Assembly (NCBI GenBank): GCA_965226945.1
Contig: OZ245717.1
Span: 3,658,001 to 3,722,000, forward strand
Origin: SYLG01 sp965226945
GTDB lineage: Bacteria > Planctomycetota > Planctomycetia > Gemmatales > Gemmataceae
Reading direction: 5' to 3'
DNA length: 64,000 bases
Shown here in pieces: positions 33,050 to 42,900 of the stretch; the first letter of the stretch is position 1, and each line of letters starts with the position of its first letter. The notes under the pieces were generated by a model. The model worked only from the letters and a program-made list of their open reading frames with translations. It made no database searches and was not told the origin of the DNA. Both the position numbers and the translations under genes were made by a program.

Positions 33050-34444
33050 TCAATTCAGAAGTTTTCGTTCCCTGGCCCAGACCTGCCGCATCTGCTCCAT
33101 GAACTCGGCGTTCTTGGGGAGCTGGCTGAGGTCGGTCAGTTCGTTGGGATCGGCATCCAGATCGAATAGCTGCTCCTGCCGAAAATCTCCCGCCTTGATC
33201 GATTCGGCCTCGGGCTTGAGCCAGCGGATGTATTTGAACCGCTCGGTGCGGATCCCCTCGCTGGGAGGAATCGCCTTCGGGCCTGAAGCATGTTCATAGA
33301 GGAACCCCTGCCTCCAATCCATCGGCAAGTAGCGCTTCATGAAGGGAACGAGGCTGCGGCCCTGAATGGTCTTCGGGATGGGAAGGCCGGCCAATCCCAG
33401 AATCGTTGGGGCGATATCGGTATTGAGCGCGATCGCTTCGACCCGGCAACGGCTGGCATCGGCATCGCGCAAATCGGCGATCAAGAGCGGCACGCGGATC
33501 GATTCCTCGAAGAAGGTCCACTTGTCCGCCATGCCCCGATCACCCAGGGCAAAGCCGTTGTCCGATGTGAACAGGAGCACTGTGTTTTTCGAGCGCGCCG
33601 AAGCTTCCAGCGCCTCGACCAGCCTGCCCACTTCCCGGTCGATTCCCGTGACCAACCGGTAATAGTCGCGCAAGGTCGCCTGATTTTTCTCCGGTTCCGC
33701 GAAGCGCGGCTTCCAGCGCTTCCTGCCCTCAGAGTCCTGGACAAAGGGGGGCAAGAGATCGAAAGCCTTGGCATTCGCCAGGGGGGGAATAGGCATCGTT
33801 GTCTCTTTGAACAACTCTTCGTCTCGCGGGTCGGGGGTGAATTCGCGGGGCTTGCCGTCGCGGGCGTGCGGCGCATTGAAGGAGACTTGCAAGACGAACG
33901 GCTTGTCGGTCGGGGCGTTTTTTAGAAACTCAAGCGCCTGGTCGCCAAAGAGCGCCGTTTTATGGCGCTTTTGCGGATCTTCTTTGTCGATGAATTCGGC
34001 GCCCGCCTGCCCGGGAAGACCGCGGTAGTAGTCGAATCGGGCCATCCACTCGTCGGCTTGTTTGGGGGTGTCGCCGACTCCGATCTTGCCGATGAAGCCG
34101 GTGTGGTAACCCGCCTGGCGCAAGAGCGCGGGATAGGTCGACTTCCACTGGGCTTCGGGCAATTGCTGGCCGAATCCGGCCGATTTGTGGCGCCTTTGCC
34201 ACTGGCCGGTAAAGAGCGTCGCCCGGCTGACGCCGCAGATCGCCGTGGTGACGAAGCTATTGGAAAAATTCGTTCCCTTGCGCGCGAGTTTGTCGAGGTT
34301 GGGGGTGATGGCCACCGGGTCGCCGGCGTAGCCGAGGGCGTTATAGCGCAGATCGTCGGCGTGAATGAGGAGGATGTTAGGTCCAGTAGCCTTCGGCAGT
34401 GGCTGACCCGCGACGAGCATGCCAATTACAAGCAAGGAAATCAT
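33050..34444 (-). CDS. Sulfatase family protein
   Basis: From ATG 34444 the protein has 464 residues with a signal peptide (MISLLVIGMLVAGQPLPKA). It shows the alkaline-phosphatase-superfamily metal site NILLIHADDLRYNALGYAGD and the sulfatase signature TAICGVSRATLFTGQ, where the cysteine would be converted to formylglycine. The usual CxPSR reads CGVSR here, with valine in place of proline. Later motifs include VLLFTSDNGFALGDRGMADK. The substrate is probably a sulfated glycan, as for many planctomycete sulfatases, but cannot be specified. Confidence 0.87.
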   Translation of the reverse strand: MISLLVIGMLVAGQPLPKATGPNILLIHADDLRYNALGYAGDPVAITPNLDKLARKGTNFSNSFVTTAICGVSRATLFTGQWQRRHKSAGFGQQLPEAQWKSTYPALLRQAGYHTGFIGKIGVGDTPKQADEWMARFDYYRGLPGQAGAEFIDKEDPQKRHKTALFGDQALEFLKNAPTDKPFVLQVSFNAPHARDGKPREFTPDPRDEELFKETTMPIPPLANAKAFDLLPPFVQDSEGRKRWKPRFAEPEKNQATLRDYYRLVTGIDREVGRLVEALEASARSKNTVLLFTSDNGFALGDRGMADKWTFFEESIRVPLLIADLRDADASRCRVEAIALNTDIAPTILGLAGLPIPKTIQGRSLVPFMKRYLPMDWRQGFLYEHASGPKAIPPSEGIRTERFKYIRWLKPEAESIKAGDFRQEQLFDLDADPNELTDLSQLPKNAEFMEQMRQVWARERKLLN

Positions 34445-34531
34445 GGCGAAATCGTGGGCCTCTGGGTTTTGCTGTGGATTGCGCTGGGGTGGGCGGGGCG
34501 TATCCTCATTCGTTTCTTTACAAGGCAAAGG

Positions 34532-34562
34532 AAAAAAGGGGAACCCGGCGGACGGGTTCCCC
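34532..34562 (-). terminator. Intrinsic terminator of the proline-rich protein operon
   Basis: On the minus strand GGGGAACCCG pairs with CGGGTTCCCC (10-bp stem, five-base loop) and is followed by six T residues (34532-34537). It lies 58 bp after the stop of the IS-split gene and just before the sulfatase. Confidence 0.87.
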
Positions 34563-34619
34563 TTCTGGAGGGGGGATACGCGGCTCCCCTCGTTCGCATG
34601 AAATTCTTACGTTTTCTCG

Positions 34620-35153
34620 TTAGCGATTGTCCACCGGATTCGCCGGGTAGATCACGGGTAGCGCACCACTGGGTGTCGCGGTTGGCTCATGAATCGGGGG
34701 AGCGGGAACGTAGGCCGACCCGGGAAACGCTTCCCGGGATTCCAGGCGCTTTTCCAACTTTTCAAGTTTTTCAAGGATCTTGTTGAGCTTCTGCTCGATC
34801 TCTCCGCTCGCAGCCGGCTGAGCAATCGGGAATGGCGCGACAGATGGGACGGGCGGAATGGACGCAGGAACGGGTTGAGGCATCACTGCGGGTGGAAACA
34901 CGGAGGGGAGCACGGATGGCGCAGCGAGCGCGGGCGGCGGAATGACTCCGGCTTGTGCCGGAGTGTGCGGGACGAACTGCTGATGATAGTAGGCCGAAGG
35001 CTGGACCGGTTTGGCCTGGAAGGTGGGGGTGGGGGCAACCGGGGCCGTGGACACATGAATTCGGACCGGCTGCGAGCCGGCGCTTTGGAGTGCCTCGATG
35101 ACTTTCTGGCGCACTGAAGGAGGCAGGTTCTTAAATCCCTCATGAACGGCTTC
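34620..35153 (-). pseudogene. C-terminal part of a proline-rich coiled-coil protein split by IS630
   Basis: This 178-codon segment (including stop) is the downstream half of a gene interrupted by the insertion at 35156-36355. It begins with GAA GCC GTT (EAVHEGFKNLPPSVRQK), continues with proline/alanine-rich sequence, a coiled coil NKILEKLEKLEKRLESRE and the tail ALPVIYPANPVDNR. Joined to the upstream half at 36356-36862 it gives one uninterrupted 346-residue reading frame. A promoterless internal start at the methionine of MRQKVIEALQS might still give a fragment. Function is unknown. Confidence 0.85.
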
Positions 35154-35155
35154 TA

Positions 35156-35167
35156 AGTAGACCCGCA
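35156..35167 (+). repeat. Left terminal inverted repeat of the IS630 element
   Basis: AGTAGACCCGCA, the perfect inverse of 36344-36355. Confidence 0.9.
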
Positions 35168-35174
35168 GAAATCC

Positions 35175-36307
35175 CTACGCTGCGTATTTGAGTGGCTTGC
35201 TCGGAGATTTTTGCATGAGGTCGTCGTGATCGAACATAAAGCGCATGCGTTCCCGGTTGCCAGTCGAACGGCGAACCCCTTTGCGAAAGGCGGCTACGAG
35301 GTCGCCCAGTGTGGCGTAAAGGACGTTGGCGAGCACGGTGCGTTTCAAATGGCCCCAAAGCCGTTCGATCAGGTTTAGGCTTGGGCTATACGGCGGCAAC
35401 CAGTAGACCTCGATTTCCTCCCGATGCTCCTTCAAAAACGCTTCCACAGCTTTTGTCGTATGGAATCGACCGTTGTCACAGACCAAGCGAATCTTTTTTC
35501 CGGCGTAAGCTGCCAGCAGTATCATCAGGAAGGCAAGAAACGAACTGCCGCACTTGGTATCGGCCAATGTATATGTCAATTGCCCGGTGCGATAGTCAAC
35601 ACCCCCATAGACGACCTTTTTCTCGTTCTTGCCAGGTGCAGGCACCTCTGGTTGTTGGCCCACCGGCGCCCACATCCGTGCCAGGGCGGGGTGACGATGA
35701 ATCTCCATTTCATCCTGGAAAATCAGGGCGAAGTCCGCATCGTCACGGACAGCTTTTTTTTCAAGGTCCGCAGCTCTTTCCGTGCCTGGGTGAACGCGGC
35801 CTCATCGCGCTTGCCTTTCATCGTGTGCTTGGGTCGTTGGTAAGAAAACCCCTCCTGATGAAGGATGCGCCGCAACTGGTCCTCGCTGAAGGAAACCTTC
35901 GTCCGCCGTTTTAGATGCTCGTTAAGACGAACAACCGACCACACGCTAAAGCCATAACCCAAATTCTGGGGCGGCGTGGCGATCGCTTCGCGCAGGGCCC
36001 GCCGATACCCAGGCGTTGCCGCTGAGGTTCGTCCCGGTGGTTTGCGCGGTGTCAAGCCCGCGACACCATGTTGGCGATAATGTTTGCGGATGTTGTCCAC
36101 GGTCGCTGGACTGCATCCCAAGTCTTGCGCAATCGAAAACTTCGACCTCCCAACTGCGCTCATAAGAATTATGGTGGCGTTGCGAAAAATCGTCTTTTCG
36201 GATGTTCCGAAACGAAGGTTGTCCAAAGCGTCCCATTCCTCATCGCTCAATGTCCATGCAGCCATGGTTGCGTCCCTGCGGTTGAACCGACATCTCCACT
36301 TCCACAT
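35175..36307 (-). CDS. IS630-family DDE transposase made by -1 frameshift
   Basis: The first frame (35723-36307, 194 codons) has a helix-turn-helix domain (KFSIAQDLGCSPATVDNIRK, HYRQHGVAGLTPRKPPGR) and a second winged-helix part (SFSEDQLRRILHQEGFSYQR). The second frame, ending at 35175, holds the catalytic domain: FALIFQDEMEIHRHP (first D), IRLVCDNGRFHTTKA (second D) and PPYSPSLNLIERLWGHLK (E). The frames join at A AAA AAG (35753-35759 on the minus strand), a classical -1 slippage heptamer, yielding KKAVRDDADFALIF across the junction. All three acidic residues are present, so the transposase looks functional. Confidence 0.9.
35753..35759 (-). promoter_or_regulatory. -1 ribosomal frameshift site A-AAA-AAG
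   Basis: In the upstream transposase frame the codons read TTG AAA AAA AAG; slippage by one base at the heptamer AAAAAAG moves ribosomes into the DDE frame just before its first catalytic aspartate. Confidence 0.75.
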
Positions 36308-36343
36308 AGAATATCGGCAACCTAACCGCAGCTGAAGAGCCTA

Positions 36344-36355
36344 TGCGGGTCTACT
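36344..36355 (-). repeat. Right terminal inverted repeat of the IS630 element
   Basis: TGCGGGTCTACT, the inverse of 35156-35167; the similarity ends after 12 bases. Confidence 0.9.
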
Positions 36356-36862
36356 TAGCTTTTTCGCGGATAGAGACTCTCCGGCGGACGAGGCTTGCGG
36401 GGTTTCGACGAGAGGATCGCCGGCACCGGGTAAGTTCATCCCGACGATGACCATTTCTTCCTGTTGGCCCGGAGCCTTCTCTACGCGAATGGTGAATATC
36501 TTGCTGGCCTGGAAGACAACGTTTGCAGGGGTTTCGATCTTGCGCTGAATGAGGAAATTTTCGGGAGGCACCGGATCGGCAAAGGGAGTGGGCCGGGCAG
36601 CCGCTTTCAAGCGCGCGATTTCCGCCTGAAGGACCGCGATCTCTTTTTTCATCTTCGCGATGTCGGATTCGCTGGCGCTTGTGAACAAGGGATCGTTGTC
36701 GGCGGGGGGCACTCGCCTGAGAGCTAAGGGTCTGACAGGAACCGTTGGTTTTGCCATTCCGGATTCCTGAGCGGCGCCCCGGTTCAAGCCAAGAAACCCT
36801 GATCCCAGGACAAGACTACTGAAGAGCAAGGCTTCACGCATTCTTCTGTTCGCACGCGACAT
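36356..36862 (-). pseudogene. N-terminal part of the IS630-split proline-rich protein
   Basis: ATG 36862 is preceded by GGAGGG at seven bases. The 169 codons encode a signal-type segment (MREALLFSSLVLGSGFLGLN), a coiled-coil helix SESDIAKMKKEIAVLQAEIA and a beta-like part FQASKIFTIRVEKAPGQQEE. The frame crosses into the insertion (KKLSRPA then stop inside the IS), so a truncated 173-residue product may be made. Pre-insertion it continued with EAVHEGFK at 35153. It follows the proline/tyrosine-rich gene by 100 bp and is likely its operon partner. Confidence 0.85.
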
Positions 36863-36962
36863 CACGAATCCCTCCGTAATTGAGCTTGGAGACCGTAACC
36901 GGGATTGTCCCGGAAAAAGCGATTTCGGGTCCATACCGAAATCAAACCATCGATTTTTCACA

Positions 36963-38780
36963 TCAAGGGTTGGGGGAAGCCGGAGAGGGTTGAGCCAGTG
37001 GCGAAAACACCGCATAAGGGGCGGGAGATGGAGTTAACTTGGTGGATTCGCTTGCGGCGAGCCGTTTTTCCAGCGCTTCGAGCCTTTCCAGAACGCGAGT
37101 CAGGACAGGAGTTGCCTGGGTGGAGTCGTTCTGGGAAAGAGTTGGGACGGCGAAGGGAACCAGGGGTGGTTGTGCGCCGGACGATGGGCCGGACCCGGGG
37201 CCTGAGTTGAAACTATAGACCGGTGGGTACATGACGGGCGGGCCACAAGGGCTATAGGGATAGCTGCCGTACTGCGGGTAGGCCTGGACGGGTACAGAGC
37301 CGGGATAGGGAAGGTATTGAGGATATTGAGGATGGGAATAAGGTTGATAGTACGCCGGTCCGGGAGGTTGGTAATAGGTTGGGAAAGGACCAGGCAGGGG
37401 ATTCGGTGCGTAAAGTTCCACGGCTTGCGTTTTCTCGACCGAGGTCGCCGCCTTTGGCTCGCTGCTCTGGGTCGTCGTTTGCGCCTGGCCAACGGGCCTG
37501 ATCGCGGGTGTCGGTGCGACAGGAGCGGACGAAGGAACAGCAGTGGTTGACGGGGGTGCGCAATAAACCTGGTTGCCGGATGCGCTTGCGGGATTGGGAT
37601 TAGCTACCTGGACCGTGCCTGGAGGGCAGGAATTTGACGGGGGTGCGCAATAAACCTGGTTGCCGGATGCGTTTGCGGGATTGGGATTGGCTATCTGGAC
37701 CGTGCCTGGTGGACATGGATTTTGCACGGGTGCGCAGGGGGAATACCCATCCATCCCCAAATATCCCCAGGGTGTGGCGATGCCATAAGGTGGCGCGAAT
37801 GCATAGGCAAGCAGACTGTTCCCGTACGCCATGGGCGGTGCATAGGCGGCTGAAGGACCGTAGCCCATGGGAGGACTAAACGGCGCAGAGGGGCCATAGG
37901 CCGGGGACGGTGCGTAGCTCACAGGGGACATGGGCGCCATTTCTGAACCATAAGGTGCATAGGAGCCATAAGTCCTGCCCCAACTGTAATCGACCGGTTG
38001 GGAATAAACAGGCGGGCTGTAAGCCGGGGTGGGCAAGTCCCAGCCAGAAGGCATGTAGCCAAGGAATTTTGCAGTGATGAGGGGCCTGCCCCCTGGGTAG
38101 GAAGGGGCGGTCTCCACATAGAGCCATGCCTTTGCAGCCGCTGGATAACCTGGGAAATAGCTGCCGGCGCGGGCCGGATTGACGGGAACCATTCCGGGAG
38201 GACAGTGATTCGATGGGTATGGAGGTTGCACGGCAACCGCATTGGGCGAAGGTTGCGGAGATGTTTGTTGTGAGGGACTCGGTAGGGTCGGAAGGGTCGC
38301 CGGCAGCGAGGTGACCGGTGCCGTGATCAATGGCGGGGGGACGCCACGAGAAGTCGGCGAGATCACATCTCCTTCGGCCGGTTTGAAGGCAACATGGAGC
38401 CCGTTCAGGCCCATGCCGGGATGGACCAAACCCGAGCGATGCTCAATCAACCGGGGTGCTTCATTTGCTTCGGCTTGTTGGGCCGCTATCTGGTTCCGGA
38501 CCGCGGATTCGCCGGAGCCACCCTGAAGTTGGGCGCTCAAAACTCGCGCCAGTTGCACACGCAGGAGGGCGACTTCGTTTTTCAACCGGATCATTTCCAT
38601 CTGGGTTTCCGCCCAGGATTTCCATGCGCGCGCCGAGCGGATCGCATCCGCGACCATTTCCTTGCATTCCCACCTGGATTTGGGCTGTCCGCCGGTTACA
38701 TTGGGGCTCGCGTCGCGATTTTGATTTAGCAAAACCAACACCCACAGAAGACCACTTGCCAAGATTCCGGGCGAGGCCAT
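36963..38780 (-). CDS. Proline/tyrosine-rich exported coiled-coil protein
   Basis: The product is 605 residues from ATG 38780 (GAGGAG nine bases upstream). A short hydrophobic start (GILASGLLWVLVLLNQ) suggests export. Residues about 45-90 form a coiled coil (MIRLKNEVALLRVQLARVLS). The centre is extremely rich in P, Y, S and G (YAPSPAYGPSAPFSPPMGYG) and contains a 29-residue unit present twice (CPPGTVQ..NPNPA.ASGNQV). The C-terminus is another helix, TRVLERLEALEKRLAASE, which resembles the one in the neighbouring IS-split protein. No enzyme motif is present; a cell-envelope role is a guess from composition. Confidence 0.75.
   Translation of the reverse strand: MASPGILASGLLWVLVLLNQNRDASPNVTGGQPKSRWECKEMVADAIRSARAWKSWAETQMEMIRLKNEVALLRVQLARVLSAQLQGGSGESAVRNQIAAQQAEANEAPRLIEHRSGLVHPGMGLNGLHVAFKPAEGDVISPTSRGVPPPLITAPVTSLPATLPTLPSPSQQTSPQPSPNAVAVQPPYPSNHCPPGMVPVNPARAGSYFPGYPAAAKAWLYVETAPSYPGGRPLITAKFLGYMPSGWDLPTPAYSPPVYSQPVDYSWGRTYGSYAPYGSEMAPMSPVSYAPSPAYGPSAPFSPPMGYGPSAAYAPPMAYGNSLLAYAFAPPYGIATPWGYLGMDGYSPCAPVQNPCPPGTVQIANPNPANASGNQVYCAPPSNSCPPGTVQVANPNPASASGNQVYCAPPSTTAVPSSAPVAPTPAIRPVGQAQTTTQSSEPKAATSVEKTQAVELYAPNPLPGPFPTYYQPPGPAYYQPYSHPQYPQYLPYPGSVPVQAYPQYGSYPYSPCGPPVMYPPVYSFNSGPGSGPSSGAQPPLVPFAVPTLSQNDSTQATPVLTRVLERLEALEKRLAASESTKLTPSPAPYAVFSPLAQPSPASPNP
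37561..37734 (-). repeat. Two tandem 87-bp repeats inside the proline-rich gene
   Basis: Units start at 37561 and 37648, differing by a handful of bases, and encode 29-residue repeats with conserved cysteines (NQVYCAPPS, CPPGTVQ). The unit length keeps the reading frame. Confidence 0.85.
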
Positions 38781-38959
38781 GGTTTCTCTCTCCTCGTGTG
38801 ATTCTCTCGTTGAATTCGTGACGGCACGCCCCATCCTCATCCAAATCGCGTTGCCACGTCCAGATGAGATCGGGTTCCCAAAAAACCTGGCATCCACTGC
38901 GGAATTAGCGGCTAAAATGCCTCGATCTCTCCCTCCCAGGCTTTTCCAAGGGGACTGTC

Positions 38960-39550
38960 ATGTCGGAAATCAAAGTCGAATCCAAAGAAGAAAATAAGAG
39001 CTCTTGGCTCGATACGATGGTGGGTCTTTGCGTGGTGCTTCTCGCCACCTTTTTGGGAATCTGCAATGTCAAGGACGGCAATATCGTCCAAAAAATGCAG
39101 CAAAAGCAGGCCGATCACAACGACAACTGGGCCTGGTACCAGGCCAGGAATATCCGGCAATCGGTCTACCAGTCCACCGCCGACGAACTTTCTCTGGACC
39201 GGCCGGGAGAAACGCCTGAGGCCAAGTCCGCTCGAGAAAAACTTTCGAAGGATTATCAGGAACGGGCGAAATCTCAGGAAAAGAAAATGCTGGACCAGGA
39301 GGCCGCGGGTAAGCAAGCGCTGGAGGATTACAACAGCCTCAACAATATCGACGATAAATTCGACCTGTGCGAAGCCTGTTTGGCGATTGCCCTCGCGCTC
39401 ATGGGTGTGACGGCTTTATCCAAACGCTGGTGGATGTTCTTTCTGGCAATGGTTCCCTCTGTGTTGGGAGTCTGGGTGGGGGTTGCCGGATTCATGGAAG
39501 TCGATCCCAACATTCCTTTCCTGAACAAGTTGATCGAAATCCTTTCGTGA
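38960..39550 (+). CDS. DUF4337-family membrane protein
   Basis: The 196-residue protein has a cytoplasmic N-terminus, a membrane segment at about 17-35 (LDTMVGLCVVLLATFLGICN), a helical charged region (about 40-130, with DHNDNWAWYQARNIRQSVYQ) and two C-terminal membrane segments (ACLAIALALMGVTALS and WMFFLAMVPSVLGVWVGVAG). The DNWAWYQA phrase and the topology match the DUF4337 family, whose function is unknown. It is divergent from the proline-rich gene across about 180 bp and is followed by a hairpin at 39589-39627. Confidence 0.83.
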   Translation: MSEIKVESKEENKSSWLDTMVGLCVVLLATFLGICNVKDGNIVQKMQQKQADHNDNWAWYQARNIRQSVYQSTADELSLDRPGETPEAKSAREKLSKDYQERAKSQEKKMLDQEAAGKQALEDYNSLNNIDDKFDLCEACLAIALALMGVTALSKRWWMFFLAMVPSVLGVWVGVAGFMEVDPNIPFLNKLIEILS

Positions 39551-39940
39551 CCAGAAAAGGCCAAGTCACGATCACTTTTGTTTGACCGATCCCCTTCCTT
39601 GGCAGTTTCAACCCTTGGGAAGGGGATTCTTTGCAAGAGCGGGCACATTGCGCTGGTCCAACCTAGTTGGCACCTGTCCAACTGGGGCTGGGCGCCGAGT
39701 CACGATGCCCATTCGCCAGGCTTCATCTTTGGGCTGTCCCCTGATAAAATAAGCAAGCACAAATTAGCTTTTGCTTTCAGTGGCGCCGCGCTCGCGGAGG
39801 CCCCGGTCCAGCGCCGGGCTGCTGAAAAGCAATGCGCCCACACCAACATTTCCCCCGATGGGCGGTTCATTCCTTAGCGGACCCGGTTCCCCCTCCTTTG
39901 AAAACAACCCAAACTCCTTTCTCTCCGAAGGTCGAAAGTC
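39551..39940. other. 390-bp region upstream of the giant-gene array
   Basis: It holds the hairpin after the DUF4337 gene and, around 39763-39835, G/C-rich sequence that can fold on itself (GCTTTTGCTTTCAG ... CTGCTGAAAAGC). GAAGGTC lies nine bases before ATG 39941. No protein gene is supported here. Confidence 0.5.
39589..39632 (+). terminator. Probable terminator after the DUF4337 gene
   Basis: ATCCCCTTCC (39589-39598) pairs with GGAAGGGGAT (39618-39627) across a 19-base loop and is followed by TCTTT. Confidence 0.6.
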
Positions 39941-42900
39941 ATGCGAAAAAAACTAGGCGCGATGCTCTTGTCGTTGGCGGGGATGGGGACGAGCAGCCAG
40001 TTCGTGGTGGCTCAGGGTCATGAGCCCGGTTACATTGAGGATTTCGCGCTGTCGCCGGATCGTGCCAAGGCGCTGGCGCAGCTCATCCCGGGCACGGAAG
40101 ATTACTACTACTACCACAGCCTCAATGCGCTCAATCAGAGGCAGTTCGAAAAGCTGGGAACCTACACGAAGCCTTGGCTCGAACGCTTCGGTAAAACCCA
40201 GCGCCTGATCGAAATCGAAACACGCGCGGCCCTTCTGGGTTACGACCGGGACCCGAAGAAAACCTTCGACTATCTGCGCAACCGGATCGGCGTGCACTAC
40301 AACCACGAAAAAGAATTCACGGGCGTGGCGCCGAACCTGCCGATCACGCTCGATGCGAAGCTGATCGCGCGCGAGACCTTGCTTGCCGAATCGCTCAGGC
40401 GTTGGTCGAATCTGGACAACTTCGAAGACTCGGCGCTCGACTGGCTGCAAGAAGTGCCCCTGAACTGGGAGAAACGGCGTAATCTCTTGCAGCGGCTGAC
40501 ACGGCCAGATGGCAAAAATCTGGTTGAACTGATCGTCCAGGACGACGAAGCCGCGCATCCCCAAGCCTTTGGCGCCTACCGTGTCGATCACTTGCTCACC
40601 ATCGCGCAGTTGGAAGAACTGGTGGCGAAGAAACCACACTGGCTCAATCAGCCGGCGCTGGTGCAGGCCTGGCTCCCCAAGTTGCAGCCCGGCGCGGACA
40701 GCGACTGGCGCCAAAACCCGACCGAGATCACGGCCTACCTGGACCGGCTCTGGGCTTTTGCTTCGCGGTTGCAAGGTGTCCACAACTCATTGAAGGTGCA
40801 CATTCTCTATCAGCGGCTCGTTCACGACCGCAGCCGCGGGATCTTCGACAAGGCGCGATTTTTGACCTACCTGGCCCTTCCGCGCCGTCAGGGATACATG
40901 TCGAAGCGCATCAACGAATCGGATGCGTCGCTGCGTTTTGCGGCGAACCTGGGAGCGGACTATCACGCGGTGACCTTGTTCCCGATCGTGGGTTCCGACG
41001 AAGAGTTGGTGCGCTCCTACCTGAAACATTTCCTGGTGGAAGCGGAAACGACGAGAGAGTTCGAACCGTTGATCGATGGCGACTACCTGCGCCACTTGTT
41101 CGCGGAAGTGAAGGTGGAGAATGGTCTGGGCGATCCAGAGCGCTGGGCAACTCTATTGCCGCCCGAGATGTTCAAGAATTTGAAGGAAAGGATCGATATC
41201 GAGTTCGCCCCCACGAACAAGACGCACTTCGGCGTGGACGAGAGCGTGGTGCTCGACGTGCATGTGAAGAATGTGCCGTCGCTCATGGTGAAGGTGTTCG
41301 AGGTCAACACGGGCAACTACTACAAGGCGAATCTTCGCGAGATCGATACCGACATCAATCTCGATGGATTGATCGCCAACGAAGAGAAGACGCATAGCTA
41401 CAACGATTCGCCGCTGCAGCGTGTGCTGCGCCGTTTTGAGTTCAAGATCGACAAGCCGGGTGTGTACATTGTCGATTTCATCGGTTCGGGCAAGTCGAGC
41501 CGGGCGCTCATTCGGAAGGGGAAACTGCGCCCCTTGACCGCGATCACCGCGGGAGGACTCGAAGTCCGCGTCCTCAACGAGAAAAATCAACTGGTCAAGG
41601 ACGCGTCGATCTGGCTTTCGGGCAAGGACTATCCACCCGATGAAAATGGCGTCGTGCTCCTTCCGTTCAGCAACGAGCCCGGCCGCCGCCAAATCATCCT
41701 CACTCAGAACGGGGCGTCCAGTCTCGATTCGATTCAACATCCGGGGGAAGATTTTCAGTTCACCGCGGGTCTGCATGTCGACCGCGAATCGCTTTTATCA
41801 CAGCGGATGGCCAAGATCCTCGTACGGCCGGGATTGTCGCTTGCCGGCAAACCAGTCTCTCTCAATTTCTTGGAAGAAGTTCGCCTGCGCATCATTTCCA
41901 CCGATACCAACGGGATCAACGCGACCACGGAAGTTCCCAACTTCAAATTGCTCGAAGATCGGGAAACGGCGCACGAATTCCGCGTGCCCGAAGGAATCTC
42001 GCGCCTTACGGTGACCCTGGAAGCCAAAGTCAAGAACTTGAGTCGGGGACGCACTGACACTCTGCAAGCAAGCCATGCCGTCGATCTCAACGGCATTCTC
42101 AAAACCGAAAAGATCGAAGATCTGCACCTTGTGAGATCGGCGGAGGAGTCTTTTATCGAGGTGCTCGGCCGCTCCGGTGAAGCCCGGCCCGATCGCGCGA
42201 TTCAGGTGGCCTTGAAACATCGCGATTTTCGTGAGTTGGTGCGGGTCACGCTCAAATCGGACGCCAAGGGGCGCGTTCACCTCGGCGCGCTTGCCGGCAT
42301 CGTCCGCGTCGAGGCGACCGGATCGGAGCAAACCACCCATTCCTGGGCCATCGAGGAAGACAAGGCAACGCCTCGTCACCTCATTCATGCCCTGAGCGGG
42401 GAACCGGTGATTCTCCCTTACATGGGCAAGCTGGCCGCCGCGGACCGTAGCGAGTTTTCTCTTTTCGAAATCGTGGGCGGCTTGCCCAAGGCCGATCGAT
42501 TTGGTGCCATTCGCTTGAACCAGGGGATGGTGGAAATCCGCGACCTGGCTCCGGGCGACTATGAACTTTGGCAAAAGCCCGGTCCTCAGCCGATTCGCAT
42601 CCGCATTGTGCGCGGCGAAATTGTGGCCAATCACGCCGTGGGCGAAGTGCGCGATCTCAGAGTCTTGCCGCTCAAAACCTTGCAGATCGGCTCGATGAAA
42701 GTCGAGGGCGGCGATCTGGTCATCAAGATCGAAAACGCTTCGAACTTTTCCCGGGTGCACCTGTTTGGTACCCGCTACGTTCCCGGCCTGAGCGCGTTTG
42801 ATCAATTGGACAAGGTGCAAGCGCCCCAACTGGATGGAGTCATTCCGGGAAGATCGCCTTCGGTCTATGTCACGGGGCGCAACATCGGCGATGAATATCG

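Larger units (their letters stand above)
35154..36357. mobile_element. IS630-family insertion sequence (1,200 bp) with TA duplication
   Basis: The element spans 35156-36355. Its ends are perfect 12-bp inverted repeats AGTAGACCCGCA (35156-35167) and TGCGGGTCTACT (36344-36355). TA flanks it at 35154-35155 and 36356-36357, the target duplication typical of IS630/Tc1-mariner transposition. The transposase lies on the minus strand in two overlapping frames. Removing the element plus one TA restores the host gene exactly, so the insertion is recent. Confidence 0.93.

Noticed and set aside
35175..35708. Second transposase frame as an independent gene
   Set aside because: It lacks the DNA-binding domain and the first catalytic aspartate region when started at its own ATG; the -1 frameshift heptamer explains it as the second half of one protein.
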